Part shown: positions 17,716-26,883 of the stretch, piece after piece
Layout: every line of letters starts with the position of its first letter
How positions within the stretch are numbered: the stretch's first letter is position 1
Assembly (NCBI GenBank): GCA_002271215.1
Contig: CP018628.1
Location: 3,844,001 to 3,908,000 of the forward strand
Direction of reading: 5' to 3'
DNA length: 64,000 nucleotides
From: Lelliottia jeotgali
Lineage (GTDB): Bacteria > Pseudomonadota > Gammaproteobacteria > Enterobacterales > Enterobacteriaceae
Position numbers and translations under genes: made by a program
The notes under the pieces: generated by a model
The model's input: the letters and a program-made list of their open reading frames with translations, nothing else
Database searches by the model: none
Told to the model about the DNA's origin: nothing

Positions 17716-17799
17716 TTACACAACCCAATCTTCCATCCTTAACATTCGCCCCGGAGATCTCTCCGAGGGAATGTTGTACCTCATGTTCAGGAAACCGTT

Positions 17800-19452
17800 A
17801 TGTCGCAATTTTTCTATAATCAACGCGAAAACCTTGTTAATGACGCTATCGAGGGAGCCATTGTCGCCTGCCCGTGGAACAATTTAGCCCGACTGGAAAC
17901 CGACCCGGCCATTCGTATTGTGGTGCGCAGTGAGCTGGATAAAAGCAAGGTTGCTATTATTTCCGGCGGTGGTGCCGGGCATGAGCCAGCTCATGTCGGT
18001 TTTGTTGGCAAAGGAATGCTAACCGCGGCGGTTTGCGGTGATTTATTTGCTTCACCTAGTGTTGATGCGGTACTGACTGCAATCCAGGCGGTGACAGGTG
18101 AAGCAGGCTGCCTGCTTATTGTTAAGAACTACACCGGCGATCGGCTCAACTTTGGGCTGGCGGCAGAAAAAGCGCGTCGCCTGGGCTACAAAGTCGAAAT
18201 GGTTATCGTTGGGGATGATATTTCACTGCCGGATAACAAACAGCCGCGCGGTATTGCAGGCACGATCCTTATCCATAAAGTGGCGGGTCATTTTGCCGAA
18301 CAAGGCAACTGCCTGGACACAGTTGTGCAAGAAACACGTTTTGCTATGGCGCGCGTCTTTAGTCTTGGTGTTGCCCTCTCCAGTTGCCACCTTCCCCAAG
18401 ATCCTGATGATGCCGTTCGCCACCATCCAGGCCAGGCAGAGCTTGGAATGGGTATTCATGGTGAACCAGGTGCCAGCGTTATTCACACTCAAAATAGCCA
18501 GCAAATCATCAAACTGATGGTCGATAAACTGCTCGTGGCGTTACCAGCGACAGGTCGTCTGGTGGTGATGCTCAACAACCTGGGCGGCGTTTCTATTACC
18601 GAGATGGCTGTCCTTAATCGTGAACTGGTGCATAGCGCTTTAGCAGGCCGTATCGACTGGCTGATTGGGCCTGCAGCGCTAGTAAGTGCACTGGATATGA
18701 AAGGTTTTTCCATCACGGCAATGGTAATGGAAGGCAATATTGAAAAAGCGCTGATAACTGATGTAGAAACCGCTAACTGGCAAACACTGGTTCGCCTGCG
18801 TTCACCGCGCATCATACCCTGTGCTTTACAAAGCGCCCGAGTCGCATTCCAGCCTTCAGAAAATAACGCAGTGGGTCACTATGTGGATGTGGTCACCCAA
18901 ACGTTATCGAGCCTGGAAAGTGTACTTAATGCCCTGGATGCCAAAGTGGGCGACGGTGATACCGGTTCAACATTTGCTGCCGGAGCCCGCGAAATTGCCT
19001 TATTACGTCAGCAAAGCCAGTTACCACTGAATCAGCTGGAAACGCTTTGCGCATTAATTGGTGAACGTTTAACTGTGGTGATGGGCGGTTCCAGCGGTGT
19101 ATTGATGTCCATTTTCTTTACTGCTACAGGGCAATCACTCCAGAAAGGTGAGTCAGTTGTAGCGGCACTGCAAACGGGTCTGGCACAGATGAAATACTAT
19201 GGTGGGGCTGATTTAGGTGATCGTACTTTAATTGACGCATTGCAACCCGCTCTCGAAGCGCTTGCAAACCAACCAGGCGACCTTAAAAACGCATACCTGG
19301 CAGCTGAAGTGGGTGCCGAGAAAACCTGCCATGCCGCTAAAGCCAACGCCGGTCGCTCGTCATATCTGAATAGCGACAGCCTGGTAGGTAACATGGACCC
19401 TGGCGCTCATGCCATTGCCATGGTATTTAAAGCCCTAGCGGGGCACGCTTAG
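17800..19452 (+). CDS. dhaK: ATP-dependent dihydroxyacetone kinase (single-chain)
   Basis: Phosphorylates dihydroxyacetone with ATP rather than PEP. 550 residues combine a DhaK-like half (GGGAGHEPAHVGFVG near 50; MGIHGEPGAS near 218 with the substrate His) and a DhaL-like half (VGDGDTGSTFAAGA near 385; GGSSGVLMSIFFTATG; LGDRTLIDAL). This is the enzyme called DhaK in C. freundii. It lies 84 bp behind dhaM in the same direction, so the locus holds both a PTS-coupled and an ATP-coupled kinase for one substrate. The gap after dhaM has a weak hairpin (CCGGAGATCTCTCCGAGG region) but no clear promoter. Confidence 0.95.
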   Translation: MSQFFYNQRENLVNDAIEGAIVACPWNNLARLETDPAIRIVVRSELDKSKVAIISGGGAGHEPAHVGFVGKGMLTAAVCGDLFASPSVDAVLTAIQAVTGEAGCLLIVKNYTGDRLNFGLAAEKARRLGYKVEMVIVGDDISLPDNKQPRGIAGTILIHKVAGHFAEQGNCLDTVVQETRFAMARVFSLGVALSSCHLPQDPDDAVRHHPGQAELGMGIHGEPGASVIHTQNSQQIIKLMVDKLLVALPATGRLVVMLNNLGGVSITEMAVLNRELVHSALAGRIDWLIGPAALVSALDMKGFSITAMVMEGNIEKALITDVETANWQTLVRLRSPRIIPCALQSARVAFQPSENNAVGHYVDVVTQTLSSLESVLNALDAKVGDGDTGSTFAAGAREIALLRQQSQLPLNQLETLCALIGERLTVVMGGSSGVLMSIFFTATGQSLQKGESVVAALQTGLAQMKYYGGADLGDRTLIDALQPALEALANQPGDLKNAYLAAEVGAEKTCHAAKANAGRSSYLNSDSLVGNMDPGAHAIAMVFKALAGHA

Positions 19453-19486
19453 ACCGCATTATGAATTAGGGTAAATAAGTGACGTT

Positions 19487-19520
19487 GAGGGAGGGCGTAT
19501 GGTCCTCCTTCCGCATTTTT
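19487..19520 (+). terminator. Possible terminator after the ATP-dependent kinase gene
   Basis: An imperfect stem of AGGGAGG (19488-19494) with CCTCCTT (19504-19510) is followed a few bases later by TTTTT (19516-19520), 35 bp after the stop codon. The stem includes one wobble pair and the spacer before the T run is longer than usual, so this is tentative. Confidence 0.4.
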
Positions 19521-20862
19521 AAATTATGAGTACAAATGGATTAATAAATTGTCACTATTCAGAATAGATTCTTAGTTACAGGAAAATGATGGGTATTTTT
19601 AGATAATGAAAAAATTTCACTTATGGAAAATACAGACAAATAAAAACAGGAAGGATTACGTGGGATGGGTATGTAACTAACATATTTAATTAATGCTATT
19701 TTCTTCTGTGTTCAATAATTCTCAGGAGTAAAATTCAACGTCACCATGCAATTTTAGGTTATCGAAAAAACTGAGATGGAGGAACTATTCCTAATGTCTA
19801 AATGTGTTTTGCTATAGAACACAAAACCAGTACATTTCGTAAGCTTTTCCATTGCCTTTCATATTCACAAAACGTTAACGTTCATCTGTTGCTTGTAATT
19901 CAAAAAATAAACTAACTACGAATGCTATCCTGACAGTTACGTTAAATCATCCGTCTAAGATTCAACGTACGCAACCCCTAGCGAATACGGAGTCCATGTT
20001 AGTTACCAAATCGCGCTTACCAGCTGATTTATGGCTATTTCCGATGACGTTTTTCAGTGAGTAGCACTCCAGACTCAGGTCTGCAATCATCTGATTTAGA
20101 CATAGACCTGAGTTTTAAAGTCTTTTATCTTTGTAATATCTGAAGAGATTTCCAGTTAATGGGATGGACCCCCCCTCACTCTTCGGTTAGCTGTACGGAA
20201 TACGATCAACAGAAGAATCATCATAAATATTATTTTTCGGGATACTAATCTGGCTAAAATGTCTTTCAGCTCTGCTGTGTTAAACTTTGTCTGCAAGTCG
20301 GTATATACAAAGCGCATCGGTCTAAAAGAATTAATCCATATGGTAGCAGATATGCCAGTATGCTAGATCAGTGATTAAGCACCCGCAGTGGCATTTTAAT
20401 AATTTTTGAAGAAAGCAATGACACAACTCCAAGTTCATATGTAAGAGTACATCATTAAAAAACTCACCAAGATTAATTTCGTATTGAAGTTTAAAGTGCA
20501 ACTTTCATACGCAAAAACAACTGGTACTGGCAATTGTATCCAACAATTTCTGGCATGAAACGCCCCCATGATAATGAGCTGTTATCTGATTTACTTGAAG
20601 ACGAATATAATGAAATTATAGCCATAGCTTAAATTTTTGTGATGGCAAAATATGTAGTCACTGAATATGCGGTCTACCCATCTTGACGATGTAATAGTTG
20701 TTACGTCGTCTCAGCACACAGGTTAATGCCATTTTTAAACAAAACATGGTACCGAATCATATCTTCCCAAAATTTTTATCGGTGCAATAATGTAGTACAA
20801 ATCTACAATGGCAGGAACTTATTGATATACTGTTGCAGTATAACTCAGAAATAAAAGCAGAG
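19521..20862. other. 1.3-kb AT-rich stretch without a supported gene
   Basis: This is the boundary between the dha regulon and the island genes. No frame over 60 codons with a plausible start exists. A few short open segments may be remnants, for example an ATG at 20555 giving 25 residues (frame open from about 20490) and an ATG at 20260 giving about 35 residues. None shows a family resemblance I can name. A 10-bp inverted repeat ACTCAGGTCT/AGACCTGAGT (20073-20082 and 20104-20113) with a 21-base loop is the only strong structure. Confidence 0.5.
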
Positions 20863-20882
20863 ACTGCTCACTTTCGAGCAGT
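20863..20882 (-). terminator. Hairpin beyond the SIR2 gene, probable terminator
   Basis: A 7-bp stem ACTGCTC/GAGCAGT with a 6-base loop lies about 60 bp past the stop of the leftward SIR2-domain gene. In the minus-strand reading a T-rich stretch (CTTTTATTTCT) follows within about 10 bases. Weak stem length, hence modest confidence. Confidence 0.45.
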
Positions 20883-20940
20883 CCGGACCTTACCACATCT
20901 GTTACAAAGAAACCGCCTCAGCATGTTTATAACGGTCTCA

Positions 20941-23900
20941 TTAATTTTTTTCTACTAAATCAGTAAGCCTTAAATATCGTTGATCCGTGATCAGCCGGGG
21001 CTCTACATCTTCAATCAGTGCAAGTACTTTCTGTAGCTCAAGTGGCGGGCGGGTAAGACTTAATGGCGTAATTCTGTTCATTAAATCCAGTGTCGATTCA
21101 GGGAAAATGGTTGTAAGTGGTTTTTTATTACCGTGCTCTCGAGTGAAGCGATATAACGGACAATATTCAGTTTCCAACGGGGCCAAGAACGTCTTAACTG
21201 TTTCGTAAACCCTATGAAAATCATCACCGGTTTCCCCTAACAATCCTATCCACGCTTTCGCTGAAGCTAGCGTCCTATATCGACGTTCTCTGGGCCAGTC
21301 CTCATTGATTAACGGAATAATGTATTTAGCCCAACCGTTATCTTCTTTTTGCCCAACAAAACCCAACCAAGCGATGAAGCGATTTCGTGTTTCATCCGAC
21401 ATAGAGCGCAACACCGGGCGCATTTCACCTCGGCAAAGACCGCCCTCTTCATCAATTTTAAATATTCTCATACGTCCTAGCCATAGGGCAGCCTCTATGG
21501 ACAGTTCTTTCTCCCAAGAGAATCTTTTTAGCCACGGAATAAGCTCTAATAGGCTAGGTTTAATAAGTCTAACTACTGGGTTTGAAGGCCCATTACGATC
21601 ATGAAGAAATCCATTCCATGCAGGTTCTGAAACTGGATTATCAAAGACAAGCATTGGTATAAGGTGTTCCTTTGTCCAGACGGGGTCAACAAACATCAGC
21701 CAGTTCAGATTGCTGGCTGCTATTGCAACGGCATGGTCTGCTCCTTCCCCCGGTGCATTGAATAGATACTCAATGCGAGATTTAATATCATCCGGAATCA
21801 GTAAGCCAGCATCCTGTTCTTCTCCTGGAATAGAGTGAATAAGGGCCTTGGTACATCGACCTATCGGGCCATTAAGTGCATGACCAAATGTGCGTCGGGA
21901 GGGTAGAATTAGTTCGCCAGTTTGGCGAATATCACGAAGAGCGCCCTTTGTAGAATCAGTCCCACCGCTCAATATGCCTTCGACTACATGCTCATAGACA
22001 GTCCAACTGAGGCCTGCATCAAACTTAAGGGTTTTAACAAAGTTTTGTTCAAGCCAATAGCTTAATGTATGACGCAGTTCGACTATAACTACATTCGGTA
22101 ACCGCGCTATTCGATTCAGGAACACCCGTTTCAGCCTAGGTGTAACGTCTGTCGGAAGATCTTTTATCATAGACGACCAGAATTCATTGGGGTAGTCGCC
22201 AGCTTTTCCCTTAATAGTCAGTGCAGATAACGCTTTTCTCGGGTTTGCTTTTACTAAACCAAGGAAAGGTTGTTTCATAATAGAACCATCAAATTCCCGC
22301 CCTGTCTCTTTCCTTGCTCTATCGATAACCTCATTGACGGGAAGGTCCAAGATTACATCTGGTTTTTCGTCCGTATGAATCCGTTGAGTATACGAGCCTT
22401 TACTGGTTACTACAGAGTTCGCCCAACCATTATTCCAACCAGAAATTCCTTTGATCATTTCGGCAAGCCGTTCGTTGTAAAATGTATTCAGTTCACAACC
22501 CTGCGACTTGAGATAACTGGCGTAGGAGGCAGCAAGCTCATCTCTCTGTACCGGAAATTCTTCATCTGAACAGTAGGGTATCTGGCTAGGACCTCCCACA
22601 ATACGCTCAGTGATTTGATTTCGATTCACCTGAGAAAACTCCTTCCAACGATCCACCAAGAGGAAAAGAAGTTCTCGGGAAAGATAAGTGTCCCAGAATT
22701 CGTCATTCTTTAAGGCCAAAACCTCTTCGGCAACATGATCAGCCTTAAAAACTCGCTTTTTGTTAAATGCATACAGCTTGAGCTTACGAAAGAAGAATTG
22801 TTCTGTTGCGGGCCAAATCGTTGCATGAGCATTTGCAAGGTCTGGCCACATATCAGCCATTCGATCAAAAAGTGTGACGAACCAAAGTAAGATTTCGCCG
22901 GACTCACTGAAGAACTCTTTTCCCTCAACTTTGCGGTCCGGATAACAGCTCGGCGTTTTAAAGTAAAGCGCATCACTATTACTAAGCAACTCTGAAGCAG
23001 CGGTCAGTTGTTGCTCCAAGATGTTGATAATTTGAGGCAATACATCATCGGTAATTCCTAAATCTTCATTATGCCTCTTTGGAAAAACAAGTTCGCACTG
23101 CCCTAATTCACTAAACTGTATTTTCTCCCAGTCACCACTTGGCGGCCTGACTTCCCCCAAGCCACATGGTGGTTTAATAACCAATCGCGGTGTTGTAACT
23201 CTCCGAAATTCTCGTATAACACTTGCAGTCCAGCCCACGGCATTAATTCGTGCTTTCAGGTCGAACCAATCGTTATTATATTTATAATTACGAGTATCTA
23301 GGTTGTGTTCAAGTATCAAGCTCCAGGCATGACGAGCACGGGTATGAAGAGTGCCTGGACGCTCAGATTGCCATTCTAGCTGTTGTAGAAGTTGTGGATG
23401 AAGTCGATTTTGTTGGATTGCCCACCAGGCAATTACCGGGCTATCAAGCGATTTACCAAACCAGGAAACGAGGTGGTAAAGTCTTTTAGGTAAAGCCTCA
23501 AAGCCCCCCGTCAGGCGGTGACAATATGGCGGGCTATCATCTTCTTCACGCCATATAAGGAGATTGTCGTTATTAATCCCCTGTTTGAGCTCATCATCAG
23601 ATATATTTCTTAGGTCGTCATCCAATCCATAAGCTGCACCAGGATCGAATACTTCGTCGTCGCTACAAATTCGCTTTTGTTTCGCTGACCGGATATTTGC
23701 ATCCATCACACAAACCCATTCTGGATGAGGGCGTGGAACAGCTTCAGAGAATAATCTCGCACCTTGTGCTGTGCGGAGTACATGAGCAATTTGACCACGT
23801 TCATACGGTGCCATAGTTTTCGGGTCTTGCTGGCTTTTAGCGATCACAGAAGCTCGCCATTTACGTGGATCATCAGCTCGCTCTGCCCATGCGGCCATAC

Positions 23901-24735
23901 TCTTCCAGAGCATGGGATGATCGGAATAGGCTATAGCAGTGACACCGCGATCACGCCACTTAGCTTCGATCTCTTCAGGAAGACCACGATCAAATGCATA
24001 GAGCCTTGACCGATCATATTGCCCATCATGATTGAGGCCCTGAAGAAGGTATTTAATCGGTGGATCTTCAGCCTGATAGCCCACCAAAACAACGATATAT
24101 TGTTCCAGTAGAAGTTTGACGAATTTGGTAGCCCAACCTTCTGAGAGATAAGCTCGCCCGAAGTCTGCGCTGTTCAATATGTAGGGATGGCTTTCAGAAT
24201 TGACTTCTACCAGACGATCGTGCAGATATGTTATTCCCTCAATTTTAGAACTAAATTTTAGTTCTGGGAATGCTGGTGGTACATGCCAAGCCAGATTTTT
24301 CCCATCATGGCCTATCTCGAATAAACGGTCGAAGTTTGTTGTAACAATTTGCGGTACTCCACTCTGGTTTGATGAAATTCGTTTGAGGAGAGCATGCTCA
24401 CGTCCAACTTCTCCTCTCTCCTGGGAAATACTTAAACGCTCGGTGACAAGGCGGTTAACTTCATCCTTACCGTACTCATGGTGGAGTAGATTGAATATCT
24501 GATCGAGAGGGATATTTACCGAAGACGGATTACTCAGCCATGGCTTAAAGGCCGTCATGATTTCTGAGTTTGCCGGAGGGGCAAAGCGTTCAATCACGTA
24601 TTGAGCGAGATCTACAAATGTTGGCATGCCGGACGATATCGAAACTCCGGCACCACATAGAAATACAACGCGACCAGCATCACGCCGTTCTAACAGGATA
24701 TCTGGTATAGAAGGACCTTCGGGGTGAAATCTCAT
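20941..24735 (-). CDS. Large SIR2-domain protein, probable defence-associated sirtuin
   Basis: The 1264-residue protein starts with a SIR2 NAD-binding domain: CGAGVSISSGMPTF (27-40), VTTNFDRLF (131-139), a putative catalytic His in YLHDRL (170-175), and LVGYQAEDPP (217-226). The remaining thousand residues are unassigned helical sequence and resemble the long C-terminal regions (DUF4020 type) of bacterial SIR2 proteins, which is recalled rather than searched. Such proteins often deplete NAD+ on phage infection and kill the cell; its place in a tRNA-borne island fits that. It stands alone, leftward, with no partner gene in the same direction. ATG 24735 has only a weak ribosome-binding site. 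Fold is well supported; defence role is inference. Confidence 0.75.
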   Translation of the reverse strand: MRFHPEGPSIPDILLERRDAGRVVFLCGAGVSISSGMPTFVDLAQYVIERFAPPANSEIMTAFKPWLSNPSSVNIPLDQIFNLLHHEYGKDEVNRLVTERLSISQERGEVGREHALLKRISSNQSGVPQIVTTNFDRLFEIGHDGKNLAWHVPPAFPELKFSSKIEGITYLHDRLVEVNSESHPYILNSADFGRAYLSEGWATKFVKLLLEQYIVVLVGYQAEDPPIKYLLQGLNHDGQYDRSRLYAFDRGLPEEIEAKWRDRGVTAIAYSDHPMLWKSMAAWAERADDPRKWRASVIAKSQQDPKTMAPYERGQIAHVLRTAQGARLFSEAVPRPHPEWVCVMDANIRSAKQKRICSDDEVFDPGAAYGLDDDLRNISDDELKQGINNDNLLIWREEDDSPPYCHRLTGGFEALPKRLYHLVSWFGKSLDSPVIAWWAIQQNRLHPQLLQQLEWQSERPGTLHTRARHAWSLILEHNLDTRNYKYNNDWFDLKARINAVGWTASVIREFRRVTTPRLVIKPPCGLGEVRPPSGDWEKIQFSELGQCELVFPKRHNEDLGITDDVLPQIINILEQQLTAASELLSNSDALYFKTPSCYPDRKVEGKEFFSESGEILLWFVTLFDRMADMWPDLANAHATIWPATEQFFFRKLKLYAFNKKRVFKADHVAEEVLALKNDEFWDTYLSRELLFLLVDRWKEFSQVNRNQITERIVGGPSQIPYCSDEEFPVQRDELAASYASYLKSQGCELNTFYNERLAEMIKGISGWNNGWANSVVTSKGSYTQRIHTDEKPDVILDLPVNEVIDRARKETGREFDGSIMKQPFLGLVKANPRKALSALTIKGKAGDYPNEFWSSMIKDLPTDVTPRLKRVFLNRIARLPNVVIVELRHTLSYWLEQNFVKTLKFDAGLSWTVYEHVVEGILSGGTDSTKGALRDIRQTGELILPSRRTFGHALNGPIGRCTKALIHSIPGEEQDAGLLIPDDIKSRIEYLFNAPGEGADHAVAIAASNLNWLMFVDPVWTKEHLIPMLVFDNPVSEPAWNGFLHDRNGPSNPVVRLIKPSLLELIPWLKRFSWEKELSIEAALWLGRMRIFKIDEEGGLCRGEMRPVLRSMSDETRNRFIAWLGFVGQKEDNGWAKYIIPLINEDWPRERRYRTLASAKAWIGLLGETGDDFHRVYETVKTFLAPLETEYCPLYRFTREHGNKKPLTTIFPESTLDLMNRITPLSLTRPPLELQKVLALIEDVEPRLITDQRYLRLTDLVEKN

Positions 24736-25027
24736 AAGCTCAACTTATAAATGTTTCGATGCTGTTTTGGTGCCGATGATTTGTACTTTCGCTAAGAAGC
24801 TCAGTCTGACGGTCAATTTACCGTAAGTACTTCTGTAGTTGAATATATTGGTGGCAAATAAGTACTGCTGGCTTTACGTGAAGTGAATAACCTACCTTTT
24901 AGACTGAAGACGGAGCAATAGAGAGCTCAACCGGGCCAATATAGTCCAATGGTGCTCATCCGGGCTCACTGAACAGCTCAGCAAAATTGCTGAGCCACTT
25001 CAGCCACGCCGGCGTCATACTCCCTTA
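24736..25027. other. Non-coding gap beside the truncated Gp2-like gene
   Basis: About 290 bp with no gene. It should hold the SIR2 promoter near its left end. A perfect 8-bp hairpin GCTCAGCA-AAAT-TGCTGAGC lies near 24977-24996, about 30 bp past the stop of the Gp2-like fragment, and may be that gene's former terminator. Confidence 0.45.
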
Positions 25028-25267
25028 TTATTTCTGGCTACAACCAAATGACCGTATCTCCCGGCTGTAGGACTTCGTCCGTTTTTTTGCGAAGTAACTT
25101 AACCTGAAGCTCAGATCCTCATAAACCTGCCTGAAGTTATTGGCGTTGATGTTGAGGTAATAGCGCGGGTTCTCGGGGAAATGGACCAGTGTTCGATACT
25201 CATTGAAACCACTTATCCGAAGGGCACTCAACCATGCCTTCTGTATCAGTGACGCTATAACCCAACA
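25028..25267 (-). pseudogene. C-terminal fragment of an inovirus-Gp2-like (YfjJ/YagK type) protein
   Basis: About 78 C-terminal codons remain. The segment SLIQKAWLSALRI, then YRTLVHFPENPRYYLN, then LSFRLSYFAKKRTK and RSFGCSQ lines up with the C-terminus of the intact relative at 26884-27585 (RIQKAWCSAIGL, FLIRLAYLAKTRTK, RNFGTSQ). Nothing of the N-terminal two-thirds is present. Homology stops near 25265, exactly where the sequence of the rightward 480-codon frame begins to look protein-like. Hence a deletion or recombination joint. A functional product is unlikely. Confidence 0.75.
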
Positions 25268-26645
25268 AAAGCAACGTAGAGAACTCATTGCCGACTATCG
25301 CTTGTTGCGTGGGCGTTTATTAGATGACGCGAGGGATGCTCAGGTTGTCTCCAGTCCACTTGCCCTATTGATTGATACGATTGCTGCACGCGCTGCGGAA
25401 CTGTTTGGAATAGAAGGTGAAGATTTCTTGGAATGGCTTGACTTTGCGAGCCCAGGTGAAATAAGCGATATGGCTGGGAGAGCCGAAACAATCCCTATTG
25501 CTCGCCTTGCCGATAGTCTGGACGAACTTGATGGAGTTTTGCTAAGCGCGATAGAAGAATTAAACCAAGGACAGGCTCAGGAATTGACTGCTATGCAGGC
25601 TGAAGTGCACCTTGTTCAGTTGTGGCAAAAAACGTTTACAAATGTTGTCGCAGCGCAAGAAGAATGGCTTGCAAAGACTTTTGTGAGGCGCGGGCGGGCA
25701 CTTATCGACAATATCTACCCAGACAGTGATGAACGGAAAAGACTTTACCTCTACGGTTTTACGCCTTATGTCGGCCGTCGCTTCGAAGCAGTGGCGCAGA
25801 AAATATACGAGTTGATTGTGCAGGCAATTAACTATGGTAGTGCCACCGATGCTGAGCGTTTGGCACTCTTCGAGAACATTGGTGAACTGGTTGCTAATGA
25901 TCGAGGATTTGGCTTCCGTATTCGCAACACGGCAACTGACCAGCGTCTTCTAGACGATTGGCCAAGCCTCTTATCATGGTGGATGAAAGGAACCGTTGCA
26001 GATTTTCCAGCTCCTGGCGACCTACGGGCGTGGCAACGATTCGTTACCGATAATCTTGAGTTTCGATTGGGCGTGGCTATTGGAGCCGTAGTTGCTAGAG
26101 CTTGGACTAACGGGGAAGGGGATCCGCTGGCTGTACCAACGTTAGAGAAGTGGCGTGCTACAACGGGATTGCCGTGGTTCGGTTTCTGGGCACGAGAATT
26201 ATTACGCTGGGGTACACTTGACCCATTTGTTGCATTTGTTCTGGCACAGGGACTGGCAAAAACGCGAAATGAAGCGATAGAACTCCGTGCAGAATTTGAG
26301 AAATGGCTTAACGAGGGGTATGAAAACCTTGAAGATGAAGACATGATTGATCCTCAATTATTCCTCAAATGGCAACGCAGCCAGCAACACAACAGGGTAA
26401 TGCAAGCCGAAAGTGGAGTGGAAAACGCGGAGCTGACAGGTACGGACGGGAAATTGAAACGCTACGCCGTCGTCCCTGTTCTACAGGGCAACACTATTCA
26501 TTGGATAGATGCAGCAGGTTATGAACTCGCAAAATCGCGTGATGAAGAAGGGGTATACTCTCCAGATGCGAACCGTAACGATTTCGAGCTTCGACTGCAG
26601 CATCATATAGCGACAGTGGAGCGTACTTTTAAAGTCCGAAGTTAA
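25203..26645 (+). CDS. Unidentified protein, probably the 5'-truncated end of a larger gene
   Basis: The frame encodes 480 residues from TTG 25203 with no recognisable ribosome-binding site. The first 22 or so codons lie antisense to the Gp2-like fragment, so the genuine coding part probably begins near 25268 (TQQKQRRELIADYRLL). There is no ATG until well inside the protein. The remainder is acidic and helical, with notable conserved-looking stretches YLYGFTPYVGRRFEAVAQ and LEFRLGVAIGAVVARAW and LPWFGFWARELLRWGTLDPF. My impression is of the C-terminal region of a large defence-type helicase, but no helicase motif is present and I would not name it. It may be a remnant rather than a working gene. 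Confidence 0.5.
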   Translation: MKPLIRRALNHAFCISDAITQQKQRRELIADYRLLRGRLLDDARDAQVVSSPLALLIDTIAARAAELFGIEGEDFLEWLDFASPGEISDMAGRAETIPIARLADSLDELDGVLLSAIEELNQGQAQELTAMQAEVHLVQLWQKTFTNVVAAQEEWLAKTFVRRGRALIDNIYPDSDERKRLYLYGFTPYVGRRFEAVAQKIYELIVQAINYGSATDAERLALFENIGELVANDRGFGFRIRNTATDQRLLDDWPSLLSWWMKGTVADFPAPGDLRAWQRFVTDNLEFRLGVAIGAVVARAWTNGEGDPLAVPTLEKWRATTGLPWFGFWARELLRWGTLDPFVAFVLAQGLAKTRNEAIELRAEFEKWLNEGYENLEDEDMIDPQLFLKWQRSQQHNRVMQAESGVENAELTGTDGKLKRYAVVPVLQGNTIHWIDAAGYELAKSRDEEGVYSPDANRNDFELRLQHHIATVERTFKVRS

Positions 26646-26759
26646 ATCTCACAGGTAACTCTACATAAGCATACTGAACTGTCAGCAGCCCAGACATTCA
26701 GTTGGTTGTATTGGGATGGTCTTATACTCAACCAAAATGATTATTCCAATCTTTGAAGA

Positions 26760-26794
26760 CTGCTACAGCTGCTACATGTAGCAGGTTGTAGCAG
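26760..26794. repeat. Nested palindrome of four CTGCTACA octamers
   Basis: The octamer CTGCTACA occurs at 26760-26767 and 26769-26776 and inverted (TGTAGCAG) at 26777-26784 and 26787-26794. The two inner copies abut as the perfect 16-bp palindrome CTGCTACATGTAGCAG. The cluster is in the 238-bp gap 3' of the Gp2-like gene. Such an arrangement suits cooperative binding of a dimeric protein, such as a replication initiator or repressor of the island; the binder is unknown. Confidence 0.7.
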
Positions 26795-26883
26795 GGTACC
26801 GAGACACAGTATCGAATTTTTTACCGAGAAATGTATCAATTATGTTAATAGACTGGGTGAGGATAAATACCTCACCCTGAGTG

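Noticed and set aside
19453..20940. Second ileX attachment copy at the dha/island border
   Set aside because: I looked for the 47-mer in this gap and in the gaps at 1045-1197 and 1966-2441 and found no copy.
26760..26794. CRISPR-like or iteron array
   Set aside because: Only four octamers, two of them inverted and without regular spacers, so not a CRISPR; no array of 28-36 bp repeats was seen anywhere in the window.
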